64,000 nt of DNA, taken from assembly GCA_003255025.1 (NCBI GenBank), contig QANY01008056.1:2009-66008 (forward strand), in the 5' to 3' direction. This DNA comes from Datisca glomerata (taxonomy: Eukaryota > Streptophyta > Magnoliopsida > Cucurbitales > Datiscaceae). Of the stretch, positions 1 to 11,409 are shown piece by piece. The notes under the pieces are model-generated. The model worked only from the letters and a program-made list of their open reading frames with translations, did not search any database and was not told where the DNA came from. The position numbers and the translations under genes were made by a program. How positions within the stretch are numbered: position 1 is the first letter of the stretch; each line of letters starts with the position of its first letter.

Positions 1-1008
1 TTTATTTATTTATTTAATAATAATATTATTATTACTATTATATTATATTATAATATATAATATTATAAAAAAAATAAAAAAAATTTACATATATATATAT
101 ATAGCAAGAGCTGCAACGCAGCTCTTGCTGCAACAGTGGAGCTTTCCTCTGTTGCACCATGTTTTGGGATTTTTTTTTGTTTTGTTTTGTTTTTTTTTTA
201 CATAATTTAGTTTTTTTTTACTTTATTCTTGCATTTTTAATCTCAACATTTTATATTTTCTATAATTTGACATCCTATGACTTATCTTTATTCTTTTACT
301 TCCATTTTGTTGTAATTATTAACATTAATTTCCTTTACATGTTTATTTATTTAGCATTTTTGCATCGTCATGCTTATAATACGATTCTTGCATTATTCCC
401 TTATTATTATAATTAATGTTCATGTATCCGCGGATTATAATTTTAATAATTTGGTTTAGATTTTGTTACTTCTATTATTTAATTTTCACTAAAAAAAGCA
501 CCGACGATGGACTTTGAGATTTTTGGGATACCAAACTTCTCAAACTACTGAGGTGAGGAGCTATTCTTGGGATACCGAGAATAGCTCTAATAATGCTTTG
601 ATTTAAAATGGATATGAGAATACAAAAAAAAAGTAATTTTTTTAATGGTCTTTGAGCCACCCATTAAAAGTAATTTATTTTGTTCATTTCTATGATACAA
701 AATTCCTCAAATGGGACATTCAAAAATAAATCTCTTTAACATTTGCATTAAAATAAAAAAATGGATAGCATTTGATCAAATTTGGTAACCATTTTACAAT
801 GGGTGTTGTGGGGTGCTAATACCTTTCCCTCACACAAACGACTCCCGAACCAACTTTGAGTTTTCGTAGACCAAAAAAATTTTCATCTTAAAATTGGGTG
901 ACCAATCACACCCTAAAATGATTGGTGGCGACTCTAAATTTCTTTTTCCTAAAACAAAAATGAATTTTTTTAATTGCCGCTCCGCGTCGCACGCACGTTG
1001 CGACAGCT
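1..1008 (+). repeat. 5' LTR/flank of a Tat/Ogre-like gypsy element (3' part of LTR)
   Basis: AT-rich DNA (TA and TTA runs at 1-100) with no credible protein. From about 880 to 1008 it carries a signature I associate with the LTR end of plant Tat/Ogre elements: GGTGGCGACTC at about 925, a T/A-rich stretch, then GCGACAGCTTG just before a primer-binding-like site. The left LTR border is not visible and may lie outside the window. No 3' LTR copy of this sequence was seen downstream, so the LTR call rests on the signature and on the gag ORFs that follow. Confidence 0.4.
104..128. repeat. Perfect 11-bp inverted repeat (hairpin)
   Basis: Arms GCAAGAGCTGC (104-114) and GCAGCTCTTGC (118-128) are separated by a 3-base loop. 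The hairpin is GC-rich inside very AT-rich DNA. Part of it (GCTCTTGCTGCAAC) continues into an adjoining partial repeat. It could be an LTR promoter or terminator hairpin, or chance. Confidence 0.6.
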
Positions 1009-1026
1009 TGCCGACTCCACTGGGGA
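1009..1026 (+). promoter_or_regulatory. Probable primer-binding site of the gypsy element (decayed)
   Basis: The sequence TGCCGACTCCACTGGGGA matches the form TGGCGACTC..TGGGGA that I recall for plant Tat/Ogre-type primer-binding sites, except that the leading TGG is TGC here. It sits just after the LTR-end signature and about 790 bases before the first ORF. The tRNA partner was not verified. Confidence 0.4.
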
Positions 1027-1797
1027 ATCTAACAGTTGGTCTAAGCATCTTTAGATCAATAGAGAGTCAAGCCAAAATTTCATCATATGTTATCCTTTTG
1101 TATCGGTTCTTGCTTCGTTTATATGATTTATTATTTTTTTCGTAACTGTAGTCGTACATAATTTTTTTTACGATGTATATATATATATATATATATATTA
1201 CATAATTTTTACGTTCACACATACACACTAGCCCTATACCAGGGGTTTCCCTTTAGGATTAGCGAGAATGAGTAGTGGAATGCCTTCATGGAATTGAGGT
1301 TCCCGTGCAGGCTCATGAAAGTTCTCACTCAGGTCGACCCTTTCGGGATACCATTTTGGGGCCCCTGTTACTCTATTTAGATAATAGTGTGGACAACCTG
1401 GGAGCCTATTAAGAGATTTGTAGATCCCAACCACACATGTATTATGTTTTTAGAGCCCACATCATGACCAATGTTAGATTTCTACTAAAATCATGATCAA
1501 TTTCGTGCATGTATATATGTCTTGTGTCACTTAAACATGTCATCTCTTCATCGTTTCACTTCTAACTTCATCTTTGTGTTTTGCATACATGCATCATGCT
1601 GCGTGATGGGATTGTAAAGAAGTAATCAATTCATTCATATTTTAGAGACCATGACTCCCACTTCAAGTGTGATAGAAGATCAAGTTACGGTAGCCCAATG
1701 ATCAGAGGAGTCGCAGAAACATAAAGGAGATTGTCTGAAAAAGGAAGATGTTGTTCTTCTACCATCAATCACTAAGACAGAGTTCCCACGCATTGAC
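1027..1797 (+). other. Leader region of the Tat/Ogre-like element
   Basis: Untranslated stretch between the primer-binding-like site and the first gag-side ORF. It includes a TA microsatellite at about 1175-1198. No coding evidence was seen on either strand; short minus-strand frames look like chance. Confidence 0.35.
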
Positions 1798-3787
1798 TTG
1801 GAAAGGTTGAAGAAGATGTGGGAGGATTTTTCATCAGAGCAGAAAAGCTTGTTTGTCGGAAAATATGGTCACATAGCTTATCTATTGTACATTGTAGTCA
1901 ATGTCCCCATCCTGGAAGCTTTAATACATTTCCGGGACCCTCATTATAGATGTTTCACCTTCGGAATAATTGATCTTACTCCCACAATTGAATAATATCA
2001 AGCATTACTGAATGTCCCATTGCAAAATGCCGACAAAGTTTATAACTATGACAAAAAGCTCACGTTGAAGAGAGCTTTGTCTAAGCTCTTGGGCACTGTC
2101 CATGCTTCTGAGATTGAGAAAAGTTTGAAAATTAAAGGGGGGGAATGAGTGTGTGCCATTGGATTACCTCCTAGATCTCACCAAGAATTTCTTGAAGGAG
2201 GATAAAGGCATGACTCTTTACGCTCTGTGTATTTATGGAGCCGTGTTATTTCCAAAGATCCAAGGTTATATGGATGATAAAGTGATAAAAATGTTCCTTC
2301 AAGTCGAACATGGGGTTAACCCTATTATCTCAATTCTCGCTGAGACTATCTGTTCTTTGAATCACATCCAATTGTCTGGAAAAGGAAAGTTCATCGGCTC
2401 CTCAACTCTTTTGTGTATTTGGATTCTCAGCCATCTAAGATGTCCGCTAGATTTCAAGTATCCTCAAGTTAAGTTCTCAAGTCCATGGGTGAAGACGAGG
2501 ATGCCTATTGCAGAATTTGGAATGCCCAAATGGAATCCGCAGTTTCCCAAAAAAGGGGCTTGACTCTCATACCTATCCAAGTTGAAAGATGAGAATGTTA
2601 TTTGGAAAGCCCATTGGATGCCGTTAACACCAATGATCTACAGATGTGGTGATTTTCAATGGGTTCCGCTCCCGGGACCATGGGGTTGTACTAGTTATGC
2701 TCCGCTAATGGCACTCCGTCAATTATACATGAGACAGTTTGTCCCCACCACGCATGCATTGAAGGATATTGAGGTTAGTTATGATTCTCAAGAAATTGAA
2801 CTAAAACTACAGCAGCTGATTGGAGCTTGGAAAATAACAAGAAGGATGCGAAATGAAAAGAATCGCATGAACTGCACAAAGGAGTATGAAGCATGGCTTG
2901 AGAGTAGAAACAAAATAATTATTGCCTTACCAATTGAGGATGTACCATCAGCCAAATCACTGGAAGTTCATCAAAAGATTGCTAAAAAGGAGGAGCTAGA
3001 TGAGTTATATGAGGAGCGTCAAAAAGTTCTTGCCCTTTTGGAAGAAAACAGACGACTAGCAGTCGAGGCGAATTTGTCTGAGAAGCACAGAATCGAAGCT
3101 GAAGAACGACTCAAAGAGTTAAGAAATAAGGTTGAGGATCAGGCATATCTAAAGCGGAAAAACTCAGAGTTGGGAACTGATACTCGCCAATTGGGCAACA
3201 AAATTAGAAAGATGGCGGAAGACAATAAGAACTTGCGAGGGGTAATCTACGAACAAGAGGATCAAATTGTGAAGTTAGAGAGGGAAAATAAACTGGTACG
3301 AGAAATTCTAGAAGAGGTGAAGGGAACTGTTGATAAGAAAAATGCGTACATCGTCGAGTTAGAAGAGCAATATGACGCCTTACGACGAATCGTTGATAAT
3401 TTACAAGTTGATTTAGAGAATCAGAAACTTAAAAAGACTGAGTCAACAAATGATTCCGAAGAGTTATTGAAAGTCATCGCAAGCCTTGAGCACCAAGTTA
3501 GAGCTTATCAGAACGTGGCAGAAAGGTTGGCAAGAAACAATGACGCTAATGTTGATATACTGAGATATGATTATCAGTTGCTACAACAAGAGTACAACTC
3601 GATTCGACAACGATCTGGGCAGGCTGTGGAATGGCTTAAAGGCATGGCTGTGAGAGCGGGCAATTTGGCGGAACAAGCTTCATTTTTGAAAACAAATGTC
3701 TTGCCCATCCATCCTAATGGGGAGAACTTGTCTAAATTTTTGGAAGAGGTCAACCGGGATTTGGGTCATTTTGGTCGTTTTGTATGA
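1798..3787 (+). pseudogene. Extra ORF upstream of gag (retroelement ORF1, DUF7745-like, coiled coil)
   Basis: A protein-coding relic in three pieces: 1798-1995, continuing past a stop at 1993 in the same frame to about 2140; then 2153-2563 after a shift at a G run (about 2139-2145); then 2582-3787 (401 aa). The N-terminal part (WEDFSSEQ, LPLPGPWGCTSY-type motifs) resembles the plant domain often annotated DUF7745. The last 230 residues are rich in E, K, L and R with heptad-like spacing, so a long coiled coil is predicted. Ogre and related Tat elements carry an extra ORF before gag, which fits its place ahead of the gag at 4046. Two or more disabling changes make it a pseudogene. Its function is not known to me. 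Confidence 0.6.
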
Positions 3788-4045
3788 ACTCATGTTATGA
3801 AGTAATGTAATTGACTTCTACATACTCAAATATAGTGGATGGCTCTACTAATTGAATGAAATTGATTACTTTAGAACTTTCACTTTGTGCAGTATCATTT
3901 CTCATGCATAAGTTTACTCTCATTATTTCTTCTTTTTATTAGCAAAAATCCACATCTCATTGCTTTATTTTTATTTTAAAGAAATTTTTCAAAGATAGCC
4001 CGACAACTTCGACATCCCTATCGAACTCGAGCTCAAGTTAGGGTC

Positions 4046-5719
4046 ATGGACGAGCAGGAAAGAGAGCAATCACGAGAGGAAATGAAGGAAGAGATTAGGG
4101 AGCTAAAAGAGCAAATGGCTAAAGTCCTCGAACTCTTGGCCGCAAGTAAGGGAAAGGCTTGTTTTGAAAATCCGCAAGGAGCTCAATCATCACAAAATCA
4201 ACTGCCAAACGATACTCCACTTTACCCTCCTGGGTTCACTCCAACATATCAACGTCATCAGGTTGACCAGTTTCAGCACGCTTCACCACCAATAAATATC
4301 CAGCATCATCCATTTCCAAATGTCCAGGAAACAATGCAGACAGGAAAAACTGGGTACAACCCATCCGCGATGGCATGTGGTCACAACCAGACTTTCACTC
4401 CACAAGGTGAACTTGTTAACGAGCCAATCATCATAACCGATGTTGATGACCTAAAGATACATAAGCCTATTACCAAGCCAAGTGATGACCCACGATCGAA
4501 AGATAAATTGGACTTTCTGGAGGAGAGATTACGTGCTATTGAAGGTTCTGATGTATACGGTACCATTGATGCCACCCAATTATGTTTGGTCCCTGATGTG
4601 AACATCCCACATAAATTCAAACTACCTGAGTTTGAAAAATATGATGGTAGTACGTGCCCCAGAAGTCACCTTATTATGTACTGCAGAAAAATGGCTGCTT
4701 GTGCAAATGATGATAAGCTGCTGATTCATTTCTTTCAAGATAGCCTGATGGGAGCCGCATCTCGTTGGTATATCCAATTGGATAACCAACATATTCGAAG
4801 GTGGAAAGATCTAGCAGATGCTTTTTTAAGACAATATAAGTACAACATAGACATAGCCCCTGATCGTTTGGACTTACAAAGGATGGAAAAAAAACCTACA
4901 GAAGGCTTTAAAGAATATGCACAAAGGTGGAGGGAGTTAGCTGCTCAGGTACACCCCCCATTGTCAGACAAGGAGATGGCTGGAATGTTTATTAACACCT
5001 TGAGACCTCCATTCTATGACAGAATGATTGGAAACGCTTCAAACAACTTCTCTGACATCATAGTGATCGGTGAAAGGATTGAGTATGGGATAAAGAATGG
5101 AAGAATTTTGGAAATTATATCAGATACATCGTCAGTAAAAAAGGGGCCTTCATTGAAGCGAAAAGAATGGGATGTGCAGATGATCAATTTCGGGTACCCA
5201 TCACAAGCTGTGAACCCGGGATCAGGATTTTCAAAGTATGGGGAAGGACCCAAGTCTACGACATCATACGTGGCTAATACCTCACAAATTCTGTACAATT
5301 ATCACTCTCAACAATCAACATTTCAAAATAACCCAAGGCCCGATCTCAGACCACCAGCCCACCAGTAAAATATTGGTCAGGCTGATCAGCCTCTAAGGAG
5401 AAATAGAAATAATCAATGTTTTATCCAATATGATCCAATCCCCATGTCATATACAGAACTCTTACCTCAATTGATACGGAATAATCAATTGGTGACAATT
5501 CCTTATGAACATCTACAACCACCATACCCAAGGTTGTATGATCCGACTGCTCGCTGTGAGTATCATGCTGGGGCAGTGGGACATTCGACTGAGAATTGCA
5601 CGGCATTAAAAGGTAGAGTACAGGCACTGATCAAGGCTGGATGGTTGAATTTCAAAAAGGCAAATGGGAATCCAGATATCAATTCCAACCCTTACCAAAT
5701 CATGGGAATCCTGCCGTGA
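4046..5719 (+). pseudogene. Ty3/gypsy gag (Retrotrans_gag domain)
   Basis: The frame opens at 4046 with a charged N-terminal coiled coil, followed by a P/Q-rich linker. A Retrotrans_gag-type core spans about residues 190-350 (FKLPEFEKYDGSTCPRSHL, then RWYIQLD, then DLADAFLRQYKYN, then YAQRWRELAAQVHPPL). An in-frame TAA at 5366-5368 interrupts it. The same frame continues to 5719 with a zinc-knuckle-like CEYHAGAVGHSTENC at about 5550, then passes one base out of frame into the protease ORF at about 5690. It would form the capsid of a plant Tat/Ogre-like retrotransposon. The stop and the shift make it non-functional unless recoded. Confidence 0.8.
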
Positions 5720-7752
5720 ATGCAATTGAGGAATATTTTTCATATGGAAAGAGGGACGTGGAAGATGTGAGCACGTCAATGGAAACACTTTTTCATCTTC
5801 TTTCTAGAGCAAGGTACACCTACCCAACACGCTCAGAGGATGAGTGCGTTTTTAGGAAGCCTATGCATGACTTTGATTGTTTGTTTCATAAGAGGGTGAC
5901 AGGGCATACAATTGAGGAGTGTGCTGATTTTAAAAAGGAAGTGCAAAAGTTGTTGGATGCAAAGATACTTACGATAAGTCATAAAAGAGAAAGGGAATAT
6001 CAAGAAGATGACTCTTTAGTCCTCATGATAACTAAAGAACCATCTGAAGTTAATGTTGAAATGTCATCCTATATCCCAAAACCTCTCACAATACATTACG
6101 ACGAAAAGTCAACTCGCACCACTACGTCTTATGCTCCGATACTTATCACCAATCAAATACCGAGTGCGTTCGCTTACAAAGATTCAAGAGCAGTACCCTG
6201 GATGTACGGATATGAGGTTATTACAAGCAATAACGACAAAACCCAAGAGCTAAATCTGTCTGACCTCAATCTCCCCAAAACTAATATTTCGGGAGTAGGT
6301 GGGATGACGAGGAGTGGCAGATGCTACACGCCAGAAGTTTTGAGAACGGATAAAAATGATGTGTTTGAAAGGCAAAGGAAAGGGAAGGCCAGAGAAGGCG
6401 ACAATGGTCATGAATTCCAAGGAGAAATGCATGGCGGCCAAGTGATAGACCCAGATATAATAAGAGGTACGGAGAAAGAAAGAGCACTGTCTGAAGAAGA
6501 AGTATGTGAATTTTTGAAGCTCATCAAGCAAAGTGAGTATAAGGTGATTGAACAACTTAATCGCTTACCTGTTCGCATATCCTTACTGTCACTCTTTCTG
6601 AATTCTGAACCACATCGCCAAGCATTATTGAAGGTTTTGAATCAAGCATATGTCTGTCATGACATTACGGTGGAAAAGTTGAGTAGAATTGTGGGAAATA
6701 TTACCGCACCGAATTTTATCACTTTCACAGATGATGAAATCCTAGTCGATGGTACTGGGCACATCAGAGCTTTACATATATCCGTAAAATATAGGGATTA
6801 TATTGTTGCAAAAGTATTGATCGATAGCGGCTCATCTCTAAATGTAATGCCAAGATCCACACTGGCAAGGCTCCCAGTGGACGCGACACATATGCGGCTG
6901 AGCATGATGATAGTAAGAGTATTCGACGGTACCCGAAGAGAATTAATCGGAGACATAGAGATACCTATCCGAATTGGACCATGCATATTCAATATTGTTT
7001 TCCAAGTAATGGACATAAATCCAGCGTACAGTTTCCTTTTGGGTCGACCATGGATTCACTCTGCTGGGGCAGTACCTTCTTCCTTACATCAGAAGATGAA
7101 ATTCATAATGGATCATAAACTCATTTGTATATATGGGGAAGAAGATTTTTTGGTATCCAAGCCAGCCACCATGCCATATGTCGAGGCGGCAGAGGAAGCA
7201 TTGGAATGCTCATTTCGATCATTTGAGATTGCGAACACCACGTTTGTTGCTAGTGGGAAATCATCTCCAACGCCAAACCTATCAAAAGCATCTCAGATGG
7301 TTGCAAGGTTGATGATCAAAGGGGGATACCAGCCAGGTAAGGGGCTTGGGAGTGAGCATCAAGGCATAAAAAAGTTAATTGACTGGGACAAGAATGAGCA
7401 AAGGTTTGGACTTGGATATAGACAGACCAAGGCTGATAGAGGGAGAGTGGAAGCTCAAAAGAAAGAAAAAAGGATTGCTAGGCTTGAAAATAGGGAATTC
7501 GATGTGGAAATGGCAATCATACCCCATATTTCTAAATCCTTTAGAAGTGGAGGAATTTCATTCGAAGAACCGATTATGGTAGAGCAGTACAGCCTTGAAG
7601 ATGATATCGCCGAGCTTTCAATATCCGCAATCCTGGGAAAATCATCAAGTTCAAGTACAGAGGAATTGGTTTTTCGATACGATTCAGATCATGAACTTAA
7701 CATTTGGGACGTCACCGAACTACCAATGCTTCTCGAGAATTTTCAAGAGTAA
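5700..7752 (+). pseudogene. Ty3/gypsy protease ORF with G-patch domain
   Basis: The open frame runs from 5641 to 7752 (703 codons); retroelement similarity is clear from about 5700. Around residue 390 it has the retropepsin active site VLIDSGSSLNVMPRSTLARL, and near residue 470 a second protease motif, LLGRPWIHSAGAVPSSLHQ. A G-patch domain follows at about residues 550-590 (ARLMIKGGYQPGKGLGS). In Tat/Ogre-type elements a G-patch after the protease is common and RT follows, often after an intron. Here the ORF ends at 7752 and no RT, RNase H or integrase is found before the peroxidase gene, so the element is truncated or non-autonomous. Confidence 0.75.
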
Positions 7753-9036
7753 TGTGTTCATGCCAAAATTCTAGTGATTATACCCAATGCCTTAGGAATT
7801 TCATTGTTATGGGCCTATGTTCTCGTCTATTTCATGTCATCTTTTTGAATGAAAATCTAAAAAAACTTGTTTCGTCTCCTTTTGTTGATGATAAATATAA
7901 TTCTTTCTTTTTGTTTCTTCCTTTTATTTTTTCTTTTTCCATTTCTGAAATGTCGTCCAGACTCATGCTTTGTTATTTATTTTATTTTATTTTTTTTTCT
8001 TTCGCCTTCTTTTCATCCAATAATCCGATTCAGGTTCGAGAACGATGATTTTGAAAACAAGAGCATAAGCAACAACTTTGACAATCTCATCCTTAGCATA
8101 AAGTCAGTTGAATCCGATTCAGTTGCTTCTTGTATTAGCTAAGTAGTTTTCAGATGTAATGGTTGTCTTAATTGAGTGGTTATCTCTCTTTAAAAATGCA
8201 AGTCTTCGTGCCTCTCTCAATATATGAGAATTTGGCATTTCTTGTGCAAATCTCTCTTATATCTTTCTTCTCTTACTTTCTTACTAATTCTTTCACTCTC
8301 AACTTTAATTTTTCTTTTCGTTGGTCCCGCTGTCATTTCTTTCATTAATATTTCGTTAGCATGTGGTAACATGGACAATGAAGTAGAATTAAAAAAATTG
8401 AGAATAAAAATAAAAATAAAAATCACATCTTTTATCTTTAATTCAATCTTATCGTTTTTGTAAAGAAACATTTTAGTATATTTAGGAGTGATTGACGAAG
8501 AGAAACACTGAAGGACTAAAGAGAAAAAAAAGTGTAAATCAAGAGTAATATTAGGAAAACATTTCGGACAATTGAAAACTATTTCAGAAAGTTGAGGCAG
8601 CAAATTGTGATTAGCTCAAAATTTTCTCTTATCAAAAGATACTAGAAATTTTCCCAAGAGAGAGAAAGTGATTCTTAAACAATTAGATTTAGGGTCCCAC
8701 TACAGTATAGTTATTGTACTGTACATGAAAAAGATCACATAGAAATCATTCTACGTGGGTTCACAAAAAATTATGGAAGAACTAACTTTAGCCCTTATAC
8801 AGTTACAATAATTATACAGAAGAATTTTGCATAGACTTTTAGACACACTACACATCTATCTTCACGCGGGATATAATATAAGCATCCAAAATTCTGCACC
8901 CCAAAGAAGACAAAGGAAACTATTGTACCCCAACTCATATCCCACTTCTTCCTTTGAATATCTCTCTCCTCACTTATTAATGTCGTTTTCTTAGCCGGCT
9001 TTGCTTACTTTTCTACCAACTTTGACCCTTTTACCC
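7753..9036. other. Non-coding interval between the gypsy remnant and the peroxidase gene
   Basis: T-rich DNA after the protease stop, possibly the start of the Ogre-type pol intron up to about 8.2 kb, then AT-rich sequence that would hold the peroxidase promoter. Short frames on both strands here are low-complexity. No RT motif and no LTR copy was seen. Confidence 0.4.
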
Positions 9037-9043
9037 TATAAAT
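9037..9043 (+). promoter_or_regulatory. TATA box of the peroxidase gene
   Basis: TATAAAT lies 88-94 bases upstream of the ATG at 9131. It follows a C-rich stretch and precedes a leader rich in CTCA/CAAC, which is a normal plant core-promoter arrangement. Confidence 0.6.
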
Positions 9044-9130
9044 GCTCCCTCACTTTGCTTATATTGCTCATCACTTACCACATTCAACTTGAAGCAAACC
9101 CCAAAGAAACCCCCTAGCGCTTTAGAAACA

Positions 9131-10434
9131 ATGGAAGCCAATTTCTCCAAAGCTACATGTAGTTTGATTTTATTTTTCTTTGGTTTGCTGCTGCTCTTGT
9201 TAATGGGCAGAGCACGAGAGTTGGGTTCTATTCAACTTCATGTCCTAGAGTTGAATCTATTGTTAGATCAGCGGTTCAATCTCATTTTCAATCCGATCCT
9301 ACTGTTGCACCGGGCTTATTAAGAATGCATTTCCACGATTGCTTTGTTCAAGGTTGTGATGGTTCTATTCTCATTGATGGTGCTGGCACTGAAAAAACAG
9401 CACCTCCTAATCGTTTGCTTAGAGGTTATGATGTTATTAACGATGCCAAAACCCAGCTTGAAGCTGCTTGCCCCGGCGTCGTTTCATGCGCTGATATTCT
9501 TGCCCTCGCTGCCCGTGATTCTGTTGTTATGGTAATAACTAATACCCTTCATAATATCACTTGAATTTTCATCGTTATATTATCATATAAATTATTTTTT
9601 CTCATTTGACATTAATTGTAATGGCGTGCATGCAAAAATAACTAAGTATATATATATATATATAATATGGAATTATGTTGTAGACGAACGGACCAAGTTG
9701 GCAAGTGCCTACGGGGCGAAGAGATGGGCGTGTCTCTTTGGCGTCGGACGCATCGAACTTGCCTGGCTTCACTGACTCCGTGGACGTCCAGAAGCAGAAG
9801 TTTACAGACAAAGGTCTAAACACACAAGATCTTGTTACCCTTGTTGGTAAGTTTCTTCTTATATAATATCCTATGCTTATTGAAGCAAGTTCAACCACAG
9901 TGAGAAAAGAGAGTACATTTTGGTTAGCATGTCTCCAAAAACACAATATCCAGCACGTGTTAAGGAACAAAATGACTATTCTATCATGGAACTCACATAT
10001 ATGGTAACATTTTTGTAGGGGGACATACAGTTGGGACTTCAGCATGCCAATTCTTCAGCTACAGGCTATACAACACCTCTTCTAGAACAAGTGATCCATC
10101 AGTTGCCTCTTCATTCCTTCCTCAACTTCAAGCACTTTGTCCTCAAAATGGTGACGCTTCAAGGAGAATTGCATTGGACACAGGTAGCGGCAACAGATTT
10201 GATAATTCCTTCTTCGCTAATTTACGTGATGGTCGTGGAGTACTCGAATCCGATCAGAGGTTATGGACCGATGCATCTACCCAAACTTTGGTTCGACGAT
10301 TTTTGGGTATCAGAGGCTTGGCGGGGTTGACATTCAACGTTGAATTCGGAAGATCAATGGTGAAAATGAGTAATATTGGTGTGAAGACAGGCATTAATGG
10401 TGAAATTCGCAGAATATGTTCCGCTATTAATTAA
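9131..10434 (+). CDS. Class III secretory peroxidase, N1-like, with a frame disruption in the signal peptide
   Basis: Haem peroxidase that oxidises phenolics with H2O2 in the apoplast or vacuole. Exons are 9131-9531, 9684-9846 and 10019-10434; all junctions are GT-AG and the reading frame holds across both introns. Visible landmarks are the distal site [16 protein letters not shown], the proximal haem site [11 protein letters not shown], the motif [12 protein letters not shown], all eight conserved cysteines, and the C-terminus [11 protein letters not shown]. By memory it is closest to tobacco peroxidase N1. Oddity: the ATG at 9131 opens a hydrophobic signal peptide in one frame, while the mature protein ([15 protein letters not shown] onward, from about 9202) is in the next frame. 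The mature frame has a stop at 9160, so one base is missing (or two are extra) between about 9163 and 9204. It is either a young pseudogene or an assembly error, since everything after the signal peptide is intact. A full-length product would be about 326 aa, normal for the family. Confidence 0.9.
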
Positions 10435-10775
10435 TAGAGAATTTAAGGGGAATTTACACAATTTAATTGAGATTGATTCGGCAGCAAAAATCCAAGAGAT
10501 GTGGCTGTTAATTAAGACATTAATCTCAACTAAGTTTGAAAAAGATAATGAGAAGAAACTTAATTTGTCATTGATGGAGTAAGAAATGTTGCCCATTCTT
10601 GTTTTTTTCTTTTAATTAGTACGTAGTTGATCAAACCGCAAGGGTAATTGTTACTTGGAATTTCTTGTTTTAAAGGAAAAACAATTGAAAATGATTAAGG
10701 GTTTCTTTGTTTGTTTTTTACAAGAAAAAATGATAAATCGATGTTTAATTATATTAGAGATGTTGATCTTTGGGT
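10435..10775. other. Peroxidase 3' flank
   Basis: AT-rich sequence after the stop codon, likely the 3' UTR and downstream spacer up to the CACTA insertion. No other gene was seen. Confidence 0.4.
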
Positions 10776-11409
10776 GTCTACTACTACAAATTAGACTTTT
10801 AGCGACGTTAGGAAAATAACATAGACGACGGTTTTTGTTCTTAAATTTATTATTACCGTCATAAATTATTAGGTATTTCATGACGGTAAAAATGGTTCTT
10901 TCTTTCATACAAAAGATCAGGATAATGACTAGTGTTTTCGGAAAACTATCTTGAAAAAAGACGACCTCTCACGATGGCATAAAAAACTGATGCCGTAATA
11001 TTTTACAAAATTCATGATGGTCATGCATTCTGATACGACGACACTTAAAAATATCGATGTAATAAGCACAATGATTTACGACATTACTTAGGGAAGCCGT
11101 CATTGTAAGTACTTAGACTTTTCACGGCAGCCAAATTATCTTGTACGACGACCTATACTAATACACGACGGCATGACCATTTCTCACGACGTTATTTAAT
11201 ATTACCATTATTATGTATTATTATCAATGACGTTAGTTTATAAAGCCGTCATTGTGAGCTATAAGTTTAATGACCGAAAATTATCTACCATTGTGAATGG
11301 TGAACAGACATTACACGACACTCACTTAGACGACCGTATTTTCTTGTCGTCTGTAGTAATACAAGACTGAAAATTACCATCGTGAAAGGTTGAATCGGTA
11401 GTAGTGGTC
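10776..11409. mobile_element. Non-autonomous CACTA (En/Spm) element with 3-bp target duplication
   Basis: The element body is 10779-11406 (628 bp). The right end, reversed, reads CACTACTAC and the left end TACTACTAC, so the first base is mutated from C to T. GTC is duplicated at 10776-10778 and 11407-11409, matching the 3-bp target duplication of CACTA elements. The interior is filled with short repeats of ACGACG/CCGTC/CGTCAT in both orientations, like the subterminal transposase-binding repeats of this superfamily. No transposase is encoded, so it would depend on a partner element. Confidence 0.75.

Noticed and set aside
1234..1434. Minus-strand 66-codon frame in the gypsy leader
   Set aside because: Antisense to the element leader, no family motif and no start context.
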